Shown: in pieces, positions 23,972-34,259 of the stretch | How the letters are laid out: the number at the start of each line of letters is the position of its first letter | Numbering within the stretch: position 1 is the first letter of the stretch | Assembly: GCF_022808715.1 (NCBI RefSeq) | Contig: NZ_JAKZKX010000016.1 | Coordinates: 22,561 to 86,560 of the forward strand | Reading direction: 5' to 3' | DNA length: 64,000 nt | DNA from: Fundidesulfovibrio agrisoli | GTDB taxonomy: Bacteria; Desulfobacterota; Desulfovibrionia; Desulfovibrionales; Desulfovibrionaceae | Notes under the pieces: model-generated | The model's input: the letters and a program-made list of their open reading frames with translations, nothing else | Database searches by the model: none | Told to the model about the DNA's origin: nothing | Made by a program: the position numbers and the translations under genes

Positions 23972-24690
23972 TGATGTATCCTCCTGTCTGATTGCATTCG
24001 GGATAGGAGCGAGCGGCAGTCCTGCGCGTCGCGCTCCATCTGCGTCACTGTTTCCTCGATCCAGCCCGTGGCGAAACGCCCGCCGACCAGCGTGAGCACC
24101 CGCGAGGAGAGGTGGAACGCCTCCTCGATGGTGTGCGTCACGAGAACCATCATAATGCCGAGTTCGTCCGCCCTGCGCGCGAGCTGTTCGCCCACCGCCC
24201 TGCGTGTCGGAGGGTCCAGGGCGGAGAAAGGCTCGTCGAGCAGCAGCAGCTCGGGCTTGCGCGCCAGGGCCTGGCACACGGCGCAACGTTGGGTCTCCCC
24301 GCCGGAGACCGTGCCGGGGCGTTTGTCCCGCAGCTCCCAGATGTTCATGGAGCGCATGAGGGATTCGGCGTAGGGCCTGTCGCCCGTGGCGAAGAGCACG
24401 TTCTCCAGCAGGGTGAGGTGGGGGAAGAGCGCGAAGTCCTGGAAGAGCATGCCCACGGGCCGCTTCCACGGTTCGAGAAAGACGTCCAGCTGGTAGTCGG
24501 CCCAGAGCGCGTCCTGGAAGTGTATGGTGCCCGCGTCGGGCCTTTCGAGCCCGGCGATCAGGCGCAGGAGGGTGGTCTTGCCAGCGCCGGATGGGCCGAC
24601 CAGCGCGGTGATGCCCGGGCCTTCCAGGGTCACGTAGGCTTCCAGGGTGAAGCGGGGGAGAATTTTGCGGCAATCGAGGCGCAACTGCAT
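23968..24690 (-). CDS. modC: molybdate ABC transporter ATPase, short form
   Basis: A 240-residue ATP-binding subunit with Walker [11 protein letters not shown]-loop [12 protein letters not shown], signature [11 protein letters not shown], Walker [13 protein letters not shown] and switch His in [11 protein letters not shown]. It ends shortly after the nucleotide-binding domain and lacks the C-terminal Mop/TOBE domain (about 110 residues) that binds molybdate in full-length ModC, so substrate feedback on the transporter is probably missing. It is the first gene of the operon and its stop overlaps the modA start (ATGA). No convincing ModE-type operator is seen in the 24691-24900 region. Confidence 0.88.
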   Translation of the reverse strand: MQLRLDCRKILPRFTLEAYVTLEGPGITALVGPSGAGKTTLLRLIAGLERPDAGTIHFQDALWADYQLDVFLEPWKRPVGMLFQDFALFPHLTLLENVLFATGDRPYAESLMRSMNIWELRDKRPGTVSGGETQRCAVCQALARKPELLLLDEPFSALDPPTRRAVGEQLARRADELGIMMVLVTHTIEEAFHLSSRVLTLVGGRFATGWIEETVTQMERDAQDCRSLLSRMQSDRRIHQ

Positions 24691-24901
24691 GGTCGGCTCG
24701 TGGGTCTGCTATCGGGGCATGCCGCCGTGTTGGGCGGAGTTTAGCGCCGGAGCCGGTTGGCCGCATGGATCGGGCTGCGGTCCGGTGGTGGGCGGTGCCT
24801 TGCGGCCAAGTCCCCTGACGTATGCCGTGTTTCGTACACCGGGGATAAATATTCAAGTTTATGCCGATTTTTCCGGGAATGGTGATGAAACTCCCCGTCC
24901 G

Positions 24902-25120
24902 GGCACCCGGATGATCCACTTCATGCCGCGCGACAACCAGGTGCAGAAGGCTGAGATCAACCGCGAGACCGTGATCGGCCACACGCCCGAGCACCCGCGG
25001 GCGGACGAGTACAGGGCGCTGGCCAAGAAGATTTCGGAGAACCAGATGTTCGTCAGCCCCAAGCCGCTCTCCGTGGACGAGTTGGAGAGCCTGCTGGTGG
25101 TGGTCGGGCTCATGAACTAG
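24902..25120 (+). pseudogene. nifH: 3' remnant of nitrogenase iron protein gene (nifH)
   Basis: The frame ending at 25120 reads [19 protein letters not shown], then [21 protein letters not shown] and ends [15 protein letters not shown]. This is the C-terminal quarter of NifH, where the family has IHFVPRDN, TVIE, ADEYRxLAxKI and a terminal DELExLL. The P-loop, both [4Fe-4S] cysteines and about 200 upstream residues are absent. No nif gene is seen on either side. Similarity starts at about 24902; the bases before it do not continue the family. A strong terminator follows, as if the end of a nif transcription unit survived a deletion. Confidence 0.75.
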
Positions 25121-25164
25121 ATGAGCAAACGTTTGGCCGGGTTCATGCGGCCTCACGAAAGGGG

Positions 25165-25200
25165 GGAAGGGCCCGGCGCAAGCCGGGCCCTTCCATTTTG
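25165..25200 (+). terminator. terminator behind the nifH remnant
   Basis: GGAAGGGCCCGGC (25165-25177) pairs perfectly with GCCGGGCCCTTCC (25182-25194) around a GCAA tetraloop, followed by ATTTTG. It is a typical Rho-independent terminator, 44 bases after the nifH remnant stop. Confidence 0.8.
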
Positions 25201-25295
25201 TGCGGCGTTCGCCGCACTTCCCGAGAGTACCGGGCCATCAATTCGGTGCCGCCTTTCTTGCTTCAACGAGTCATGAAAAGTATCTTGTGTTTTTC

Positions 25296-25346
25296 TTGAC
25301 AGAAACAAGCGAATCGATGATACCTCTAAATAGGAATGTATTCCTA
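25296..25346 (+). promoter_or_regulatory. perR promoter and PerR/Fur-box-like palindrome
   Basis: TTGACA at 25296-25301 is followed after 17 bases by GATACC. Downstream, TAGGAAT and ATTCCTA form a perfect 7-bp inverted repeat with a two-base spacer (25331-25346), 16 bases before the regulator ATG. The palindrome resembles Fur-family boxes in size and symmetry and is well placed for autorepression. Confidence 0.55.
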
Positions 25347-25362
25347 CCATGCCGGGGGGATT

Positions 25363-25845
25363 ATGGTCCTGGACCCAGTGGAAGCCGAACGCCGGCTGGA
25401 GGCGTTCAAGCAGGCCTGCAAGGCCGCCGGGGAGAAGCTGACGTCGCAGCGCCTCGAGATATTTAAAGAAATCGCAGCAAGCGAGGAGCACCCGGATGCG
25501 GAGTCGGTCTACAGGGGCGTGCGCGCGCGGCTTCCGAACGTGTCGCTGGATACCGTGTACAGAACGTTGTGGTGGCTTACCAAGATGGGGATCGTGACGA
25601 CTCTCGGCCCAACCCAGGACCGCACGCGCTTCGACGCCAACCTGACGCGCCATCATCATTTCGTCTGCATACGCTGCGGCCTGACGCGCGATTTCTACAG
25701 CGAGGAGCTGGACAGGCTTGTGCTCCCCGAATCCGTGGCGGCCATAGGCTCCATAGAGAGGACGCAGGTCGAAGTGAAGGGCATTTGCCATGCCTGCGCC
25801 AGGAAGGAGCAGGCAGATTCGCGGAATCTTGACGGAGGCTCGTGA
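25363..25845 (+). CDS. perR: Fur-family peroxide-type regulator
   Basis: A 160-residue Fur-family protein. The winged-helix DNA-binding domain (about 15-90) includes LTSQRLEIFKEIAAS, HPDAESVYRGV and VSLDTVYRTLWWLTKMGIV. The dimer domain has the metal ligands TRHHHFVCIRCG and a second Cys pair (GICHAC), so the structural Zn site is intact. ATG 25363 is chosen because GGGGGGA precedes it; an earlier in-frame GTG overlaps the palindrome. The gene lies 135 bases upstream of katG on the same strand, which points to a peroxide-sensing PerR rather than an iron-sensing Fur. In sulfate reducers PerR controls peroxide defence genes. Co-transcription with katG is likely because no terminator separates them. 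Confidence 0.85.
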   Translation: MVLDPVEAERRLEAFKQACKAAGEKLTSQRLEIFKEIAASEEHPDAESVYRGVRARLPNVSLDTVYRTLWWLTKMGIVTTLGPTQDRTRFDANLTRHHHFVCIRCGLTRDFYSEELDRLVLPESVAAIGSIERTQVEVKGICHACARKEQADSRNLDGGS

Positions 25846-28176
<2,331 letters not shown>

Positions 28177-28187
28177 GCTGACAAAGC

Positions 28188-28260
28188 CCCCCGCCGCGCA
28201 AGCGGCGGGGGAACCAAAACAAGCGCGGCGCTCCACACAGGTGAAGCGCCGCGTTTTCGT
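28188..28260 (+). terminator. double hairpin terminator of katG
   Basis: Hairpin 1: CCCCCGCCGC with GCGGCGGGGG around a GCAA tetraloop (28188-28211). Hairpin 2: CGCGGCGCT (28224-28232) with AGCGCCGCG (28245-28253), followed by TTTTCGTTTCGTT. Together they close the perR-katG unit; the second also faces the convergent cusA gene. Confidence 0.85.
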
Positions 28261-28284
28261 TTCGTTACTCGGGTATGCCGCTCT

Positions 28285-28416
28285 GGCGGCCCAACTTGTC
28301 CCAAGGCGCGCCGTTTAAGCGGCCGATTCCAGCCTGAAACACGCTGCTGCGGCGGCCCAATCCTCCCTAAGGCGCGCTGCGAAGGCGGCCGACTCCACCC
28401 AGGGCGCGCCACACGG
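28285..28416. repeat. degenerate tandem repeat, about 33-base units
   Basis: Two 66-base units start at 28285 and 28351 (both GGCGGCCCAA...AAGGCGCGC...GCGGCCGA.TCCA). Each splits into two related half-units of about 33 bases that begin GCGGCC and end near GGCGCGC. The array fills the gap between the katG terminator and the convergent cusA stop. No gene is seen in it. Confidence 0.6.
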
Positions 28417-28420
28417 AGCC

Positions 28421-31400
28421 TCAATCCTCCGCTTCGGGCGAGTCCCGCTGCGCCAGCCTCCTCTCCTGCATCCAGCACCACAGCACCGGGACCACGAACA
28501 TGGTCACCAGCACGAAGACCATGCCCCCGAAGGGCGGGATGGCCATGGGCACCACCAGGTCCGCGCCGCGCCCGCGCGAGGTCAGCACCGGGATCAGCGC
28601 CAGGATGGTGGTGGCGGTGGTCATCAGGCAGGGGCGCACGCGCTTGAGGCCCGCTTCGATGGTGGCGGCCCGGATGGCGGCCACGTCCTGCGGCGCGTGC
28701 TCCAGGAAGCGGTCGCGCAGGTAGGTGGCCATGACCACGCCGTCGTTGGTGGCCACCCCGAACAGCGCCAGGAAGCCGACCCACACCGGCAGGGAGAGCG
28801 ACAGCTCGTGCATCTGGAAGAGCTGGCGCATGTTCACGCCGAAGATGCTCACGTCCATGAACCAGGGCAGGCCGTAGAACCAGATCATGACGAAGCCGCC
28901 CGCCCAGGCCACGGGGATGGCCGAGAACACGATGAGCGAGGTGCTCACCGAGGAGAAGTGCATGTAGATCACCAGGAAGATCAGCGCCATGGTCAGCGGC
29001 AGGATGAAGGCCAGCCGCTTTTCGGCCCGGGCGTGGTTCTCGAAGGTGCCGGTGAAGTCGTAGGAGACGCCCGGCGGGAGCTCCAGCAGCCCGGCCTCGC
29101 GCATGGAGTCCAGGTAGGCCTTGGCGGACTCCACGGCGTGGATGGGCGTCACCCCGGCCTTGCCGTCGAAGATCACGTAGGCGGCGGTGAAGGTGTCCTC
29201 CCCGCGGATCATATTCGGGCCGGGGCTGTAGCGCACCTCCGCCACCTGGCCCAGGGGTATCTGCGCGCCCTCGGGGGTGGTCACCAGCAGCGCGCCGATG
29301 GCCTTGGGGTCGTCGCGCAGCTCGCGCTGGTAGCGCAGGCGCACGGGGTAGCGCTCCCGGCCTTCCACCGTGGTGGTGACCACGCGCCCGCCCAGGCCCG
29401 TCTCGATGGCGTCCTGCACGGCCTGGACCGTGAGGCCGTACATCCCGGCCCTGCCCCGGTCGATGGCGATTTCCAGGTAGGGCTTGGCCGTGATGCGGTC
29501 CGCCAGCACGGAGGACGGCTCGATGACCTTGATGTCGCGCAGGAAACGCTCGATGAGCTCGGCGGACTTCTCCACGCTGGGCACGTCCGGGCCCTTGACC
29601 CGCACCGCCACGGAGGCCCGGATGCCGCTCTGGAGCATGACCAGGCGGGCCGAGATGGGCTGCAGCTTGGGCGCGGTGGTCACGCCGGGCATGCGCGCGG
29701 CGGCGGCCACGGCGGCCCAGATGTCCTCCGGGCCGCGCACGCCGGGCCAGGCCGCGCGGCCGGGGTTGAGGGCGGGGTCCAGGGCGCGCCGCCAGAAGCG
29801 GAAGGGCTGTCCGGAGGGGTCCGGCACGAGGCGGCGCTCCTCGTCGCGGGCGTAGACCCCGCGCACGAAGTACCCGATCCCGTCCGGGGCGGCCACGGGC
29901 ACCCCCTCGCGGTTCTCGGCGTACCCAACGGCGTCCGGGTCGTACCTGAAGCGCAGCACTGCGCCGTCCTCGTCGGCCAGGAACTCGGGGTGGTAGTTGA
30001 CCACCGTCTCGATCATGTTGAGCGGCGCGGGGTCCAGGGGGGATTCGGCCCTGCCGAGCTTGCCCACCACGGAGGCCACCTCGGGCACGCGGCGCAGGGC
30101 CTCGTCCTGGCGCTGCACGATGTCCAGCACTTCGGCCGTGGAGGCGTGGGGCATGGTGGTGGGCATGTACAGGAAGGAACCCTCGTCCAGCGGGGGCATG
30201 AACTCCTTCTGCAGGCCCGGGAAGGCGCGCTCCATGGCGGCCAGGGGCGCGGAGGCGCGCATGAACTCGGGCAGCCAGCCGAACATGCCGCCGAAGCCCA
30301 GCCACACCAGCCCGCCCAGCAGCACCAGGGCGGCGGGCATGGCCAGGAAGGCGGCCTTGTGCTCCAGGCACCAGGCCAGCACGCGGGCGTAGCGGCGATG
30401 GAACAGGTGGAACAGGCCCAGCCAGGCCCCGAGGACAAGGCCCACGAACACCAGGTTGCGCATGACGCCGCGCTCCGGCCCCAGGGGCAGCCAGTGGCGG
30501 GCAAGCAGCAGGGCCACCCCGGCGATGGCCGTCCACACGGCCGCGCGGGTGAGAAGCGCCCTGCGCTCTGGCGATACGAACCGCCGGGCCAGGTACAGCC
30601 CGCCCACGGCGGTCATGGCCAGGCCCGCGGCGGCGTCCAGGAAGATGGCCAGCAGCGCTCCGCCGTAGACCGCCAGCTCGTAGGGGGAGAAATCCCTCGA
30701 GCGGTCCAGGCCCCTGCGCTTGAAGATCAGCTCGGCCGCCGGGGGGATGAGCCCAAGGGCCACCACCAGGGAGGCCGTCAGGGCGAAGGTCTTGGTGAAG
30801 GCCAGCGGGCGGAACAGCTTGCCCTCGGCCCCGGTCATGAAGAAGACGGGCAGGAAGCCGATGATGGTGGTGGCGATGGAGGCCAGCACCGCTCCGCCCA
30901 CCTCGCGCGAGGCCAGGAAGACCGTGCGGGGCAGGGGTTCGCCGGGCGGGGCCTCGCCCAGCCTGCGCAGGATGTTCTCGGTGAGGATGATGCCCATGTC
31001 CACCATGGTGCCAATGGCGATGGCTATGCCCGCCAGGGCCACGATGTTGGCCTCCACCCCGAAGGCCTTCATGGCCAGGAAGGTCAGCAGCACGGCCAGG
31101 GGCAGCAGGGCCGAGATGAGCGCGGAGGCCCCCAGGTTCATCACCATGGCCAGGACCACGAGCACCGTGACCAGGATCTCGGAGACCAGGGCCTCGTCCA
31201 GGGTGTGCAGGGTCTCCTTGATGAGGCCGGAGCGGTCGTAGAAGGGCACAACCTTCACCTGGCTCACGGTGCCGTCCGGCAGGGTGCGCTTGGGCAGGGA
31301 GGGCTCGATGCGGGCGATGGCCGCCTTGACCCCGGCGATGACCTCCATGGGGTTGGCCCCGAAGCGCGTCACCACCACGCCGCCCACGGCCTCGTGGCCG

Positions 31401-32362
31401 TTCTTGTCCAGGGCGCCCTGGCGCAGGGCCGGGCCGAAGCTCAACGCGCCGAGCTCCTTGAGGAACACGGGCCGCCCGTCCCGGGTGGCCACCAGGGTCT
31501 TGCCCAGGTCGTCCAGGCTCTTGATGAAGCCCAGGCCGCGCACCAGGTATTCCACGCGGTTGATCTCGAGGGTGCGCGCGCCCACATCCAGGTTGGACTT
31601 CTGCACGGCGGCCGCCACTTCCTCCAGGGAGACGCCGTAGGCCTTGAGCAGTTGCGGGTCCAGCTCGGCCTGGTATTCGCGCACGAAGCCGCCGATGGAG
31701 GCCGCCTCGGCCACGCCGGGCACGGCCAGCAGGGCGTAGCGCAGGTAGTAGTCCTGCAGGGTGCGCAGCTCGCTGGTCTCGAAGCCGCCCACGAAGCGGC
31801 CGGCCGTATCCAGCCCGTCCAGGGTGTACCAGAACACCTGGCCCAGGGCCGTGGCGTCCGGGCCCAGGCGCGGGGCCACCCCCGTGGGCAACAGGCCGGG
31901 CGGCAGGCTGGCCAGCTTCTCCAGGATGCGGGCGCGGGCGAAGTAGAAATCCACCCCTTCCTCGAAGACCACATAGACTTCCGAGAACCCGAACGAGGAG
32001 TTTGAGCGCACCGTCTTGACCCCGGCCACCCCGAGCAGTGCCGTGGTCAACGGATAGGTCACCTGCTCCTCCACGTCGCGCGGGGAGCGGCCCGACCACT
32101 CTGAGAAGACGATCTGCTGGTTTTCGCCGATGTTGGGGATGGCGTCCACGGCCACGGGGGAGCGCAAGAGCCAGGGCAGGTTCCAGTCGAACGGGGCCAC
32201 GGCCAGGCCGCCCACAATGGTCAGGGCGGTCAGCAGGGCGACCACGAGCTTCTGGCGCTGGCAGAAGGACAGCACGCGCCCCAGCGGCCCGGTCCCTTGG
32301 GCCGGGCCGGAGAGGGGTTCCACGGGCAGGCCGGGCTTGTCGGGTGATTGCTTGCTCACCAT
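28421..32362 (-). CDS. cusA: CusA-like heavy-metal RND efflux pump, enlarged
   Basis: A 1313-residue inner-membrane proton-driven pump of the HME-RND family. Visible features are the N-terminal helix (about 38-60), PNIGENQQIVFSEWSGRSPRDVEEQVTYPL split across the first porter segment, the transmembrane proton-relay motif VDMGIILTEN, and TNDGVVMATYL near the end. Family members are about 1030-1060 residues. The excess lies in a region around residues 550-650 with several extra hydrophobic helices (bases about 30380-30720) and a porter-loop insertion (about 29700-29960). With the CusB-like adaptor it should export Cu(I)/Ag(I) or related ions. No outer-membrane CusC is seen nearby. It is the last gene of a seven-gene unit. 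Confidence 0.9.
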   Translation of the reverse strand: MVSKQSPDKPGLPVEPLSGPAQGTGPLGRVLSFCQRQKLVVALLTALTIVGGLAVAPFDWNLPWLLRSPVAVDAIPNIGENQQIVFSEWSGRSPRDVEEQVTYPLTTALLGVAGVKTVRSNSSFGFSEVYVVFEEGVDFYFARARILEKLASLPPGLLPTGVAPRLGPDATALGQVFWYTLDGLDTAGRFVGGFETSELRTLQDYYLRYALLAVPGVAEAASIGGFVREYQAELDPQLLKAYGVSLEEVAAAVQKSNLDVGARTLEINRVEYLVRGLGFIKSLDDLGKTLVATRDGRPVFLKELGALSFGPALRQGALDKNGHEAVGGVVVTRFGANPMEVIAGVKAAIARIEPSLPKRTLPDGTVSQVKVVPFYDRSGLIKETLHTLDEALVSEILVTVLVVLAMVMNLGASALISALLPLAVLLTFLAMKAFGVEANIVALAGIAIAIGTMVDMGIILTENILRRLGEAPPGEPLPRTVFLASREVGGAVLASIATTIIGFLPVFFMTGAEGKLFRPLAFTKTFALTASLVVALGLIPPAAELIFKRRGLDRSRDFSPYELAVYGGALLAIFLDAAAGLAMTAVGGLYLARRFVSPERRALLTRAAVWTAIAGVALLLARHWLPLGPERGVMRNLVFVGLVLGAWLGLFHLFHRRYARVLAWCLEHKAAFLAMPAALVLLGGLVWLGFGGMFGWLPEFMRASAPLAAMERAFPGLQKEFMPPLDEGSFLYMPTTMPHASTAEVLDIVQRQDEALRRVPEVASVVGKLGRAESPLDPAPLNMIETVVNYHPEFLADEDGAVLRFRYDPDAVGYAENREGVPVAAPDGIGYFVRGVYARDEERRLVPDPSGQPFRFWRRALDPALNPGRAAWPGVRGPEDIWAAVAAAARMPGVTTAPKLQPISARLVMLQSGIRASVAVRVKGPDVPSVEKSAELIERFLRDIKVIEPSSVLADRITAKPYLEIAIDRGRAGMYGLTVQAVQDAIETGLGGRVVTTTVEGRERYPVRLRYQRELRDDPKAIGALLVTTPEGAQIPLGQVAEVRYSPGPNMIRGEDTFTAAYVIFDGKAGVTPIHAVESAKAYLDSMREAGLLELPPGVSYDFTGTFENHARAEKRLAFILPLTMALIFLVIYMHFSSVSTSLIVFSAIPVAWAGGFVMIWFYGLPWFMDVSIFGVNMRQLFQMHELSLSLPVWVGFLALFGVATNDGVVMATYLRDRFLEHAPQDVAAIRAATIEAGLKRVRPCLMTTATTILALIPVLTSRGRGADLVVPMAIPPFGGMVFVLVTMFVVPVLWCWMQERRLAQRDSPEAED

Positions 32363-32375
32363 GCGCCTCGCCTGC

Positions 32376-34253
32376 TCACTCGCCCGCCTGGGCCGGCGGG
32401 GCCGCCGGGGCGGGTGGGGTTGCCAGGACCGGCGGGGCCGCCGGGGCCAGGGGCCTGGGCTGCGGCGCGGTCCTTGGTGCGCTCTGTGGCGCGCTCTGTG
32501 GCGCGGCCTGTGGTGCGCCCTGGGGTGCGGCCTGGGGTGCGGCCTGTGGTGCGGCCTGGGGTGCGGCCTGTGGTGCGGCCTGGGTCTGTCCGCCCTGTCC
32601 GGGCGGGGGGCGGTGGCCCTTGTAGCGCAGGATGAACTTGTAGTCCTCGTCCAACTGCGGTTCGGCCGTACTGGGCCGGGTATCCTCCGGAACCACGGCG
32701 CCCTCGGCCCCGTATATCCCGGCGGGCGGGAACGCCGGAACCGGGGAGGGCCCCTTGGGGCGTTCGCTGGCCGGCAGTTCGATGGTGGCGGGGGGCGGCA
32801 CGTTGATGCCGAAATCCTGCAGGCGAACGAGCCCCTCGGGCTGGAGCATGCTCGGCTTGGCCATGATCTGGCGCTCGCTGTCGAGCTTGAAGGCCCCGTT
32901 GGTGACCACCTCTTCGCCCTCCGCCAGGCCGGACTGCACCACGTAGACTCCGTCCGCCTTGGGGCCGAGCACGATCTCGCGGCCTTCGAACACTCCGGGC
33001 TTGCCGGGCACCGCCACGTAGACCACGGCGCGTCCGCCCGTGACCAGGGGGGCCGTATCGGGGATGACCAAGGGTGCGCGCTCGGGGGCCATGCCCGGGC
33101 TGGTGGGCCTGCCTTCCCTGTCCAGCAGGGCCTTGACCTTGCCGCGCAGGCTCATGCCGGGGCGCAGCAGGGCCTTGATGTCGTTGTAGCCCACCAGCAC
33201 CCGGAAGGTCTTGTTCTTCTCGCTGAAGGTCGGCTCGATGATGATGACCTTGCCCCAGAAGGATTCGCCGGGGCGCGCCGGGGAGGAGAACTCCACCTCC
33301 TGGCCGATGCGCAGCCAGGGGAAGTCCTGCTCGAAGGCGTCGAAACTGGCCAGCACGAAGTTGGGGTCCGCGATCCTGACCAGGCGGGTGCCCTTGTTGA
33401 CGTATGCGCCCTGGACGGTGTTGTTCTCGATGATGACGCCGCCCACGTTGGAGGTCAGGTTGGGCATGCGGATGGGGACGACGCCGGGGGGCCGCTCCAG
33501 GCGCAGCACCTGCGTGATGTCCTTGTCGGGCAGGCCGAAGCCCTTCAGGCGGGAGCGCAGCATGGCGAATTTGCGCTGGGCGTCCTGGATGGCCTTCTCG
33601 TCGGGCGGGGCCGCCGACGATGAGCGCAGCGCCTGGTTGACCGGCTGGCCCAGCAGCCGCGAGACGATGTCCGGGATTATGCGCACCTGCTCCAGCATCT
33701 GGATTTCCACGTCCTGGATGTCGGCGGAGTAGAAGTCGAAGAGGCGTTGGTCCGTGCGGATGTACTCGCCGCTGCGGCGGATGTAGACCCTGTCCACAAT
33801 GCCGTTCACGGGGGCGTTGATGTCCGTGATGAAGGCGTCGTCGTATTCGATCTGCCCGTAGAGGTCCACCGAGGCGTTCACGTAGCGGCTTTCCACGCGC
33901 GAGGTGCTGATGCCCGCCAGGCGCATCTGCGCCGGGTCCAGATGGTTGTGGGCGGCGGCCCCGGGCTCCATGTCGCCCGTGACCACCGGGACCAGCTCCA
34001 TGCCGCAGACCGGGCACTTGCCGGGCGCGGGCAGGGGAGGGATGTCGTTCATGGGGCAGGCGTAGAGCACCAGCTTGCCCTCGGTGGTTTCGCTCCCGGC
34101 GGCCTTGGGCGCGGTCTGCCCGTTGCCGCTCGCGGGGGCTTTCTCGGGGCTCTGGGAGCAAGCGGCCGCGAGGGCCAGAATCCAGACGGCCGCCACGAGG
34201 GCTATGAGCCGGGCCAGGGGGAATGCGTTGGATCGGGGGGCGGATACGTTCAT
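32376..34253 (-). CDS. cusB: CusB-like RND adaptor with metal-binding N terminus and repeat tail
   Basis: A 625-residue periplasmic adaptor. The N terminus is a signal anchor with a Cys32 after an Ala run, so lipid attachment is possible. At about 62-90 there is a heavy-metal-binding segment with YACPMND and GKCPVCGMELVPV, Cys and Met ligands as in CusB/HMBD proteins. Barrel-sandwich and beta-barrel domains follow (VNGIVDRVYIRRSGEYI; RPGMSLRGKVKALLD; GLAEGEEVVTNGAFKLDSE). The last 110 residues are unusual: a Pro/Ala/Gln tail of tandem AAPQ units encoded by 12-base DNA repeats. Family proteins are about 400-550 residues. It passes metal to the CusA-like pump encoded 13 bases downstream. Confidence 0.88.
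   Translation of the reverse strand: MNVSAPRSNAFPLARLIALVAAVWILALAAACSQSPEKAPASGNGQTAPKAAGSETTEGKLVLYACPMNDIPPLPAPGKCPVCGMELVPVVTGDMEPGAAAHNHLDPAQMRLAGISTSRVESRYVNASVDLYGQIEYDDAFITDINAPVNGIVDRVYIRRSGEYIRTDQRLFDFYSADIQDVEIQMLEQVRIIPDIVSRLLGQPVNQALRSSSAAPPDEKAIQDAQRKFAMLRSRLKGFGLPDKDITQVLRLERPPGVVPIRMPNLTSNVGGVIIENNTVQGAYVNKGTRLVRIADPNFVLASFDAFEQDFPWLRIGQEVEFSSPARPGESFWGKVIIIEPTFSEKNKTFRVLVGYNDIKALLRPGMSLRGKVKALLDREGRPTSPGMAPERAPLVIPDTAPLVTGGRAVVYVAVPGKPGVFEGREIVLGPKADGVYVVQSGLAEGEEVVTNGAFKLDSERQIMAKPSMLQPEGLVRLQDFGINVPPPATIELPASERPKGPSPVPAFPPAGIYGAEGAVVPEDTRPSTAEPQLDEDYKFILRYKGHRPPPGQGGQTQAAPQAAPQAAPQAAPQAAPQGAPQAAPQSAPQSAPRTAPQPRPLAPAAPPVLATPPAPAAPPAQAGE
32476..32583 (-). repeat. 12-base tandem repeats coding for (AAPQ)n in cusB
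   Basis: Nine consecutive 12-base units of the type GGTGCGGCCTGG or GGTGCGGCCTGT (plus-strand reading) without gaps. Each unit encodes four residues, so length changes keep the frame. This kind of array expands and contracts by slippage. Confidence 0.9.
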
Positions 34254-34259
34254 GGTTTC

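Noticed and set aside
24691..24860. ModE-type operator ahead of modC
   Set aside because: No inverted repeat close to the known ModE consensus could be found; the partial CGTA/GTAC symmetry near 24820 is weak.
32476..32583. Regular short repeats that could suggest a CRISPR array
   Set aside because: Units are contiguous 12-mers without spacers and lie in frame within cusB. No CRISPR array or cas gene is seen in the window.
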